From JAICTV01 sp035634055 (lineage in GTDB: Bacteria > Planctomycetota > Phycisphaerae > Tepidisphaerales > Tepidisphaeraceae), in contig DASQDR010000197.1 in NCBI GenBank assembly GCA_035634055.1, forward strand, positions 1 through 17,445: DNA of 17,445 nucleotides, in the 5' to 3' direction. This document shows, in pieces, positions 1 to 5,276 of the stretch (its first letter is position 1; each line of letters begins with the position of its first letter). The notes beneath the pieces are model-generated. The model saw only the letters and a program-made list of their open reading frames with translations, ran no database searches and had not been told where the DNA came from. The position numbers and the translations under genes are program-made.

Positions 1-1
1 C

Positions 2-562
2 GGGCCGGGCGGCGGACGTGGCGGACCAGGCCGAGGACGCGGCGGCGGTCGCGAACGCGATCGCGACGAGTCGGGCATGGAGTCCGCCGTCGTGCGCATC
101 TATCGCTGCTCAAAGGTCGTCAAGGGCGGCCGAACCTTCAGCTTCGGCGCGCTCGTCGTCGCCGGCGACCGCAAGGGCAACGTTGGCGTCGGCTACGGCA
201 AGGCCAACGAAGTTCCCATGGCCGTCGAGAAGGGGACCAAGGACGCCCGAAAGTCGCTGCTCAAGATCAACCTCAAGGGCACCACCATCCCGCACACGGT
301 CAAGGGGACCAGCGGCGCCAGCACGGTGATCCTCGTCCCGGCGCGCCCGGGCACCGGCGTCACCGCCGGCAAGAGCGTCCGCCCGTGCCTCGAGCTCGCC
401 GGCGTCACCGACATCCTCACCAAGGCGTACGGCTCCACCAGCCCCAAGAACCTGGTGAAGGCGACCCTCGCCGCCCTGCGGCAGCTCCAGAACAAGGACC
501 AGGTCGAGAACAACCGCGGCGTCCAGCTCGAAAAGGGCGCGGGCGACCTCGTGACGGCCTGA
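2..562 (+). CDS. rpsE: 30S ribosomal protein S5, 5' end outside window
   Basis: S5 is a small-subunit protein at the mRNA entry side that contributes to decoding fidelity. The S5 core is clear: VVKGGRTFSFGALVVAGD, then GVGYGKANEVP, LKGTTIPHTV and the C-terminal domain ending NRGVQLEKGAGDLVTA. The first ATG in frame is at 77, but the frame stays open back to base 2. The 25 upstream codons read as a Gly/Arg-rich segment (GPGGGRGGPGRGRGGGRERD) leading straight into the place where S5 proteins normally have their first beta strand. ATG 77 would cut into that strand, so the true start is probably left of the window and the protein carries an RG-rich N-terminal extension. The next gene is rplO; rpmD (L30), often found between them, is absent. 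Identity is certain; the start is unknown. Confidence 0.95.
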   Translation, partial: GPGGGRGGPGRGRGGGRERDRDESGMESAVVRIYRCSKVVKGGRTFSFGALVVAGDRKGNVGVGYGKANEVPMAVEKGTKDARKSLLKINLKGTTIPHTVKGTSGASTVILVPARPGTGVTAGKSVRPCLELAGVTDILTKAYGSTSPKNLVKATLAALRQLQNKDQVENNRGVQLEKGAGDLVTA

Positions 563-566
563 TAAG

Positions 567-649
567 AGTGGCTAGTGGTCAGTGGCTAGTGGCTAGTGAA
601 GAGCCATGCTTCTGATGCTAGCCACTGACCACTGACCACTAGCCACTGG
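567..649. repeat. Intergenic inverted repeat 1 (rpsE-rplO), AGTGG-type units
   Basis: Left arm 567-596 and right arm 618-647 are reverse complements at 28 of 30 positions; the only difference is a CT/TC swap. Each arm is a run of degenerate 7-mers (TAGTGGT, CAGTGGC, TAGTGGC). The loop contains GAAG (598-601) facing CTTC (609-612). The element begins 4 bases after the rpsE stop and ends 7 bases before the rplO ATG, so it fills the gap. In the cotranscribed mRNA it would form a long stem-loop. Function unknown. Confidence 0.9.
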
Positions 650-656
650 TACTCCC

Positions 657-1307
657 ATGAGCATGATCCACGACATCACGTCCACGACCCCGCGGAACAA
701 GCGTTCGCAGCGGAAGGGGCGCGGCGAGTCCAGCGGCCGCGGCAAGACCAGCGGGCGCGGCAACAAGGGCGCCAAGGCGCGCGGCGGCGACGTCCACTGG
801 ACGCCCGGCCGCGAGGGCGGCCAGACCCCCATTTTCCGTCGCCTGCCCAAGCGTGGCTTCAGCAACTTCAAGTTCGAGAACAAGTTTCACATCGTGAACC
901 TCTCGGACCTGGCGCGCTTCGATGACGGGATGACCGTCGACGCCGTCGCGCTAAAGGACGCCGGGCTGGTGCCGGACCTCAAGCAGCCGGTCAAGATCCT
1001 CGGCGACGGCGCGTTCTCCAAGAGGCTGACGATCGTCGCCGGGTGGTACAGCCGCTCGGCCCACGCCAAGATCAACCAGGCGGGCGGCAGCGCGCAGAAC
1101 CTCAAGGGCGAGGCGTTCGAGTTCCCCAAGCCCAAGAAGAAGTTCGTCAAGCGCGACAAGGCCGCTGCCGGCGGCGGCGGCGGCGGCGGCGGTGGCGGGA
1201 AGAAGAAGGGCGCCCCGGCGCCCGAAGCGGATGCCGCCCCCGCGGCGCCGTCGCCCGCAGCCTCGTCCGATGCGGTCGCCCCCTCGGCCGACGCTCAGCC
1301 GGAGTAA
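657..1307 (+). CDS. rplO: 50S ribosomal protein L15 with long C-terminal tail
   Basis: L15 is a large-subunit protein needed late in 50S assembly. The N-terminal region is the usual basic, glycine-rich rRNA-binding segment (residues about 15-45, GRGNKGAKARGG). It is followed by the family motif REGGQTPIFRRLPKRGFSN and a globular domain to about residue 160. The usual length is near 150 residues; this one has 216, because residues 172-181 are ten consecutive glycines followed by KKKG and an Ala/Pro/Ser-rich acidic tail. ATG 657 is taken as the start; ATG 663 is an alternative, and neither has a clear Shine-Dalgarno sequence because inverted repeat 1 ends 7 bases upstream. It lies between rpsE and secY, the standard spc order minus rpmD. 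Confidence 0.96.
   Translation: MSMIHDITSTTPRNKRSQRKGRGESSGRGKTSGRGNKGAKARGGDVHWTPGREGGQTPIFRRLPKRGFSNFKFENKFHIVNLSDLARFDDGMTVDAVALKDAGLVPDLKQPVKILGDGAFSKRLTIVAGWYSRSAHAKINQAGGSAQNLKGEAFEFPKPKKKFVKRDKAAAGGGGGGGGGGKKKGAPAPEADAAPAAPSPAASSDAVAPSADAQPE
1170..1199 (+). repeat. GGC microsatellite coding for ten glycines in L15
   Basis: Ten in-frame glycine codons, seven of them consecutive GGC, then GGT, GGC and GGG. They separate the L15 fold from its tail. Runs like this can change length by slippage in steps of three without breaking the frame. Confidence 0.85.
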
Positions 1308-1390
1308 CCGGCCGCTGGTCGTCCGTCGTCCGCGCGCCGTTGCCGACCCGCAACGCAACGGACCTTTCCCAAAACTGACAGCGGACACGC

Positions 1391-2785
1391 ATGTTCAAGA
1401 CCCTCGCCAACGTGTTTCGGATCCCGGAGCTGCGGAACAAGATCCTCTTCACCTTGTTCATGCTGATGATCTACCGGGTCGGCTACCACGTGCCGATCCC
1501 GGGCGTGGACCAGACGAACTTCGAGCAGCTCGAGAAGAAGCAGCAGCAGGGCGGCGAGGACACCGCCGCCGGTCGGCTCGCCAACTACGTCTCGCTCTTC
1601 TCCGGCGGCAACCTCTCGCAGTCGACGATCTTCGGCCTGGGCGTGATGCCGTACATCTCGGCGTCGATCATCTTCCAGCTCCTGGGCACCGTCGTCCCCG
1701 CGCTGGAGAAGATGCAGAAGGAAGGCGAGCAGGGCCGCAAGAAGATCCAGGAGTGGACGCGCTACGCCACCGTGCCGCTGTGCGTCATCCAGGCGATCTT
1801 CTGGCTCCAGTACATGCACCAGAGCTCCCCGCCGCTGGTCCAGCGCACGTTCGCTAACATGCCGATGTTCTGGACCATGGGGATTCTCTCGCTCACGGCC
1901 GGCTGCATCTTCCTGATGTGGCTGGGCGAGCAGATCGACGAGTACGGCCTGGGCAACGGCGTGTCGCTGATCATCCTCGCCGGCATCGTCGCCCGCATGC
2001 CGCAGGCGATCCTGATGCTGATCCAGCAGACCAACTTCAGCGCCCAGCCCAACGCCGCCAAGCCGCTGACGCTCTTCAGCGTCATCATGCTCTTCGCCGC
2101 CTTCGTCTTCATCGTCGCCGGCTCGATCCTGATCACGCAGGCGCAGCGGCGAATCCCGATTCAGCAGGCGAAGCACACCCGCGGCCGCAAGATCTACGGC
2201 GGAGCGCGGCAGTACCTCCCGCTGCGGGTGAACCACGGGGGCGTGATGCCGATCATCTTCGCGCAGTCGCTGATGCTCTTCCCGGGCGTCGCGCTCGGTT
2301 GGCTGGCGGGCATGTTCCCGCAGAGCAACGTGATCGGCTTCCTCAACGCCGAGTTCGGGCGCACCGGCTTCATCTACATCATGACCGAAGTGATCATGAT
2401 CTACTTCTTCGCCTACTTCTGGACCACCGTCCAGTTCCAGCCGAAGGAGATGGCCAACCAGTTGCGCGACTACGGGAGCTTCGTCCCCGGCCTGCGCCCC
2501 GGCAAGCGGACGGCCGACTACCTCGAAAAGGTGATGATGCGCATCACCTACGTCGGCGCCGCGTTCCTCTGCGTCATCGCGGTGGTGCCGACGGCGATGA
2601 ACAGCGCGCTGGGGATCCCGTTCCAGATCACTGCGTTCCTCGGCGGCACCGGGCTGCTCATCGTCGTGTCGGTCGCCCTGGACATGGTCCAGCGCATCGA
2701 GGCCAACCTGCTCATGCGCAACTACGGCGGCTTCCTCAGCGGCCCCGGACAGAAGGGCAAGCGGATCAAGGGGCGGCAGTACTAG
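1391..2785 (+). CDS. secY: Protein translocase channel subunit SecY
   Basis: SecY forms the channel of the SecYEG translocon in the inner membrane, moving unfolded proteins out and inserting membrane proteins. At 464 residues it is slightly longer than the E. coli protein (443). Several hydrophobic helices are visible, for example about 17-37, 81-103, 160-178, 228-250, 284-305, 327-347, 385-402 and 412-430. Conserved cytoplasmic loops are present: RVNHGGVMPIIFA (279-291) and DYGSFVPGLRPGKRTADYLE (360-379). The first periplasmic loop holds a charged Gln/Lys insert (EKKQQQGGEDTAAG, 48-61). The C-terminus is basic (GKRIKGRQY). The 83-base gap upstream shows no inverted repeat and no clear ribosome binding site. 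adk, which often follows secY, is absent; map is next. Confidence 0.97.
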   Translation: MFKTLANVFRIPELRNKILFTLFMLMIYRVGYHVPIPGVDQTNFEQLEKKQQQGGEDTAAGRLANYVSLFSGGNLSQSTIFGLGVMPYISASIIFQLLGTVVPALEKMQKEGEQGRKKIQEWTRYATVPLCVIQAIFWLQYMHQSSPPLVQRTFANMPMFWTMGILSLTAGCIFLMWLGEQIDEYGLGNGVSLIILAGIVARMPQAILMLIQQTNFSAQPNAAKPLTLFSVIMLFAAFVFIVAGSILITQAQRRIPIQQAKHTRGRKIYGGARQYLPLRVNHGGVMPIIFAQSLMLFPGVALGWLAGMFPQSNVIGFLNAEFGRTGFIYIMTEVIMIYFFAYFWTTVQFQPKEMANQLRDYGSFVPGLRPGKRTADYLEKVMMRITYVGAAFLCVIAVVPTAMNSALGIPFQITAFLGGTGLLIVVSVALDMVQRIEANLLMRNYGGFLSGPGQKGKRIKGRQY

Positions 2786-2789
2786 AATG

Positions 2790-2873
2790 AGTGGTCAGTT
2801 GCTAGTGGCCAGTTGCCAGTAACTGGCTCCCCGGGCGTTCTTGCTGACCACTGGCCACTGATCACTAGCCACT
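2790..2873. repeat. Intergenic inverted repeat 2 (secY-map), AGTGG/TTGCCAG units
   Basis: Left arm 2790-2819 and right arm 2844-2873 match as reverse complements at 22 of 30 positions. Most differences are swaps between variant 7-mers (TCAGT/CTAGT, TTGCC/GGTC). The loop includes GGCTCCCCGGGC. The element begins 4 bases after the secY stop and ends 9 bases before the map ATG. It belongs to the same family as element 1 but is more diverged. Confidence 0.85.
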
Positions 2874-2882
2874 GCCGAGTCC

Positions 2883-3680
2883 ATGGCCATCGTTTTAAAA
2901 AGCCGCCGCGAGATCGACATGATGCGGACGGCGGGGAAGCTTGCCGCCGACATCCTCAACCGGATGGCCGAGCACGTCCGCCCGGGCGTCTCGACCGCCG
3001 AACTGGACGACCTGGCGGAAGAGGAGCTGGCCCGCGCCAACGCGGTTGGGCTGAGCAAGAATTACCCGACGTACAAGCCGGGCGAAGGGTTTCCCGCCGC
3101 CACCTGCATCAGCGTGAACGAGGAAGTCGTCCACGGCATCCCGTCGCCGAACCGGGTGCTGAAGTCCGGTGACATCGTCACCCTGGACATCACGCCGCGG
3201 CTCAACGGTTACTGCGCCGACACGGCCATCACCGTCGCGGTCGGCGAGGTCCGCCCGGAGGTCCGCCGGCTGATCGACGTCACCCGCGAGACCCTCGAGA
3301 TCGCGCTGAAGCACATGAAGCCGGAGAAGCGGTGGTCGGAGATCGCCCGGCTGATGCAGTACAACGTGGAGAAGGCGGGCTTCAGCGTGGTCCGCGAGTT
3401 CGTCGGGCACGGCGTGGGGCACAGCATCCACGAGGACCCGAAGGTGCCGAACTTCGTCACCAGCGAGCCGGTCCGCGGGGACTTTATCCTCCGCCCGGGC
3501 ATGACCTTAGCGGTTGAGCCGATGGTCGTGGCCGGGCGGCGCGACGTGCAACTGCTGGACGACGGGTGGACCGTGATCACCGAGGACAAGCAGCCGGCGG
3601 CTCACTTCGAGCACACGGTTGCCGTCACGCCGGGCGGGATCGAGATCCTCACCGACGGCCGCAGCGCGTGGGCGCTATGA
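2883..3680 (+). CDS. map: Methionine aminopeptidase, type I
   Basis: It removes the initiator methionine from nascent proteins when the second residue is small, acting in the cytoplasm near the ribosomal tunnel exit. The 265-residue length fits bacterial type I MetAP. All five metal ligands can be read: D102 and D113 (LDITPRLNGYCADT), H176 (GHGVGHSIHE), E212 (VEPMV) and E243 (HFEHTVAVT). The substrate-side histidine H84 (VHGIP) is also present. ATG 2883 opens MAIVLKSRREIDMM, the usual family beginning. No strong Shine-Dalgarno sequence is visible, because inverted repeat 2 ends 9 bases upstream. It sits in its common place after secY, but infA, which often follows map, is not there. Confidence 0.97.
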   Translation: MAIVLKSRREIDMMRTAGKLAADILNRMAEHVRPGVSTAELDDLAEEELARANAVGLSKNYPTYKPGEGFPAATCISVNEEVVHGIPSPNRVLKSGDIVTLDITPRLNGYCADTAITVAVGEVRPEVRRLIDVTRETLEIALKHMKPEKRWSEIARLMQYNVEKAGFSVVREFVGHGVGHSIHEDPKVPNFVTSEPVRGDFILRPGMTLAVEPMVVAGRRDVQLLDDGWTVITEDKQPAAHFEHTVAVTPGGIEILTDGRSAWAL

Positions 3681-3775
3681 TCTGAGGGCTGTCGGGAAGC
3701 TGCGACAGGGCACCCGCGGCGGGGCGCCGGCGGCGCGGTGGCGAGGGGCGTTCTCAAGCGAACGGCGTACCCGGC

Positions 3776-3804
3776 TTGAGCGTAGCAACTATTTCGGCTA
3801 TAAC
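3776..3804 (+). promoter_or_regulatory. Sigma70-type promoter ahead of rpmJ
   Basis: TTGAGC (3776-3781), a 17-base spacer and TATAAC (3799-3804) match the consensus at 4/6 and 5/6. Transcription would start near 3811, about 37 bases before the rpmJ ATG. The 167-base map-rpmJ gap is the only one besides rplO-secY in the ribosomal block without an inverted repeat. This suggests that rpmJ-rpsM-rpsK-rpoA-rplQ can be transcribed separately from the upstream half. Confidence 0.65.
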
Positions 3805-3847
3805 GGTCGATTCAAGTTTTTCCGAGAACTTAAGATCAGGTGCGACC

Positions 3848-3961
3848 ATGAAAGTGCGAGCCAGCGTCCGTCGAATTTGTGAGAACTGCAAGATCGTCCG
3901 CCGCAAGGGGATCGTGCGCGTGATCTGCACCAACACCAAGCACAAGCAGAAGCAGGGATAA
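3848..3961 (+). CDS. rpmJ: 50S ribosomal protein L36 (zinc-binding form)
   Basis: L36 is the smallest large-subunit protein and stabilises 23S rRNA near the peptidyl transferase region. The ORF is 37 residues, starting MKVRASVRRICENC and ending NTKHKQKQG. The zinc ligands C11, C14, C27 and H32 are all kept, so this is the C+ form rather than the zinc-free paralogue. The start ATG 3848 gives the invariant MKVRASV beginning; a longer open frame from 3776 runs through the promoter and is not the start. An AGG lies a few bases upstream. It is followed by inverted repeat 3 and rpsM. Confidence 0.96.
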   Translation: MKVRASVRRICENCKIVRRKGIVRVICTNTKHKQKQG

Positions 3962-3963
3962 GA

Positions 3964-4058
3964 AGAGTTGCCAATCGTGAGCTGCCCGTTGCCCAGTGAA
4001 GGGCTACGGGGCGGCTTCCTTTTTCACTGGCAACTGATCGCTGACAACTGGCAACTCT
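3964..4058. repeat. Intergenic inverted repeat 3 (rpmJ-rpsM), GTTGCCAG-type
   Basis: Left arm 3964-4000 and right arm 4023-4058 are imperfect reverse complements. They share the outer AGAGTTGCCA/TGGCAACTCT and the inner CCAGTGAA/TTCACTGG; the middle is diverged. The loop carries GAAG (3998-4001) against CTTC (4015-4018) followed by five T residues. It starts 2 bases after the rpmJ stop. The rpsM Shine-Dalgarno GGAG (4059-4062) begins right at the end of the right arm, so the stem could mask or expose it. Confidence 0.85.
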
Positions 4059-4067
4059 GGAGCAAAT

Positions 4068-4454
4068 ATGCCCCGTATCGCAGGCGTTGACATTCCCGCA
4101 GACAAGCCGATCCGGATCAGCCTCCGCTACATCTTCGGCGTCGGCCCGGCCAACAGCGATGCCATCCTGAAGGAGCTGGGCATCGACGGCCAGCGCCGCG
4201 CCAAGGACATCACCGAGGAAGAGCTGGCGCGGATCATCGGGATCATCGACCGCTCGTACCTGGTGGAAGGCGCGCTGCGCCGCAACACCGGGCAGAACAT
4301 CGCGCGGCTGCGCGACATCGGGAGCTTCCGCGGGCACCGCCACCGCCGCGGCCTGCCCGTCCGCGGCCAGCGCACCCGGTCCAACGCCCGCACCCGCAAG
4401 GGCCCGCGCAAGACCGTCGCCGGCAAGAAGGGCGTGAAGGAACTCGGCAAGTAA
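4068..4454 (+). CDS. rpsM: 30S ribosomal protein S13
   Basis: S13 lies in the head of the small subunit, contacts the P-site tRNA and forms bridges to the 50S subunit. The 128 residues start MPRIAGVDIPADKPI and contain the helix-two-turn-helix part (YIFGVGPANSDAIL, about 21-34). The signature near 91-112 (RHRRGLPVRGQRTRSNARTR) is followed by the basic tail KGPRKTVAGKKGVKELGK. Length is as expected (about 120-130). A Shine-Dalgarno GGAG at 4059-4062, 5 bases before ATG 4068, supports the start. It is followed by inverted repeat 4 and rpsK, in standard alpha-operon order. Confidence 0.97.
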   Translation: MPRIAGVDIPADKPIRISLRYIFGVGPANSDAILKELGIDGQRRAKDITEEELARIIGIIDRSYLVEGALRRNTGQNIARLRDIGSFRGHRHRRGLPVRGQRTRSNARTRKGPRKTVAGKKGVKELGK

Positions 4455-4465
4455 GCATCGGGAAC

Positions 4466-4545
4466 GCTGAACGGTGAAGGCTGAATGATGAACCGGCAAA
4501 GGCCGCTCACCGTTCCCGTTCATCATTCGGCACGCATCGTTCAGC
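4466..4545. repeat. Intergenic inverted repeat 4 (rpsM-rpsK), TGAATGATGAAC-type
   Basis: Left arm 4466-4493 and right arm 4518-4545 match as reverse complements at 23 of 28 positions. The sequence (GCTGAACG...GAATGATGAAC) is unrelated to elements 1-3, but size, loop length (24 bases) and position are the same. An alternative pairing, ACGGTGA (4471-4477) with TCACCGT (4506-4512), could form a competing stem. The element starts 11 bases after the rpsM stop. Confidence 0.85.
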
Positions 4546-4605
4546 ATTGGATCCGCGGGGACGGCGTTGACCGGTTGATCCGCTATAGAGAGGAACTGAC
4601 CTACC

Positions 4606-5019
4606 ATGGGTGAAGCAGCCAAGACCGCTGGCGGCGCCAAGGCCGCGGCGAAGAAGAAGATCCGCAAGGGCGTCACGCGCGGGATCGCGCACATCAAGGC
4701 GACGTTCAACAACACGATCGTGACCATCACCGACACCAACGGCGAGACGATCTCGTGGGCGTCGGCAGGGAAGGGCGGCTACTTCAAGGGCGCCCGCAAG
4801 AGCACCCCGTACGCCGCCGGCCGCGCCGCCGAGAATGCCGCCCAGCAGGCGCGCAAGGCGGGCATGGTCGAGGTCGAGGTCCGCGTCAAGGGCCCCGGCG
4901 CCGGCCGCGAGCAGGCGATCCTGAACCTCCAGAACGCGGGGCTCAAGGTCACCGGCATCGAGGACGTCACCCCGCTGCCGCACAACGGCTGCCGCCCGCC
5001 GAAGAAGCGGCGTGTGTAG
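4606..5019 (+). CDS. rpsK: 30S ribosomal protein S11
   Basis: S11 sits on the small-subunit platform near the anti-Shine-Dalgarno end of 16S rRNA. The 137-residue protein has an Ala/Lys-rich N-terminus (residues 1-20), then GIAHIKATFNNTIVTITDTNGE, WASAGKGGYFKGARKSTPYAA, the motif VKGPGAGREQAI and the conserved end PLPHNGCRPPKKRRV. A purine-rich Shine-Dalgarno (GAGAGGAA, about 4588-4595) precedes ATG 4606. After inverted repeat 4 ends (4545), 60 bases separate it from the start, more than for its neighbours. rpsD (S4), which in many bacteria follows, is not here; rpoA is next. Confidence 0.97.
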   Translation: MGEAAKTAGGAKAAAKKKIRKGVTRGIAHIKATFNNTIVTITDTNGETISWASAGKGGYFKGARKSTPYAAGRAAENAAQQARKAGMVEVEVRVKGPGAGREQAILNLQNAGLKVTGIEDVTPLPHNGCRPPKKRRV

Positions 5020-5029
5020 GGCACAGAGA

Positions 5030-5161
5030 AGTGGTCAGTGGCCAGTTGTCAGTTGCCAGTCCGGCCTGGAGAGGCGCGCGCTGCCGCTGGCGGCGGAGAG
5101 CCTCCGCGGCGGACCAGCCGATGACATGCGACTGAGCACTGACCACTAGCCACTGGCAACT
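5030..5161. repeat. Intergenic inverted repeat 5 (rpsK-rpoA), long-loop variant
   Basis: Left arm 5030-5060 and right arm 5131-5161 match as reverse complements at 24 of 31 positions, with the AGTGG/TTGCCAG 7-mer units of elements 1 and 2. The loop is 70 bases (5061-5130), much longer than in the others. It is very GC-rich with its own pairing potential, as if extra sequence had entered a standard element. It starts 10 bases after the rpsK stop. Confidence 0.85.
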
Positions 5162-5262
5162 CGTTACATCACCAAGACCACCACGCTTCGCCTGACGAGG
5201 CGGGAGACAGATGGCCCCGACCGGTTGGGGCGGTAACCTCCTGCAATTCAGAGCGGGGCACC

Positions 5263-5268
5263 AAGGAG
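5263..5268 (+). promoter_or_regulatory. Shine-Dalgarno site fixing the rpoA start
   Basis: AAGGAG lies 8 bases before ATG 5277. The alternative in-frame ATG at 5211 has no such site and would add 22 residues with no alpha-subunit character. Confidence 0.85.
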
Positions 5269-5276
5269 CAGTCACT

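Noticed and set aside
1295..2236. Long - strand open frame opposite secY
   Set aside because: High-GC shadow frame: rich in Arg/Asp/His repeats with no domain, opposite a fully conserved gene.
3681..3847. A short infA between map and rpmJ
   Set aside because: No frame gives an OB-fold IF-1 sequence and the interval is shorter than the gene.
4567..4592. Promoter before rpsK (TTGACC and TATAGA)
   Set aside because: The spacer is only 11 bases, too short for sigma70; the purine run there serves better as a ribosome binding site.
5211..5276. rpoA starting at ATG 5211 (22 extra residues)
   Set aside because: AAGGAG sits 8 bases before ATG 5277, and MRIRWRGLELPSRV is the natural alpha-subunit beginning; the extra residues look like untranslated leader.
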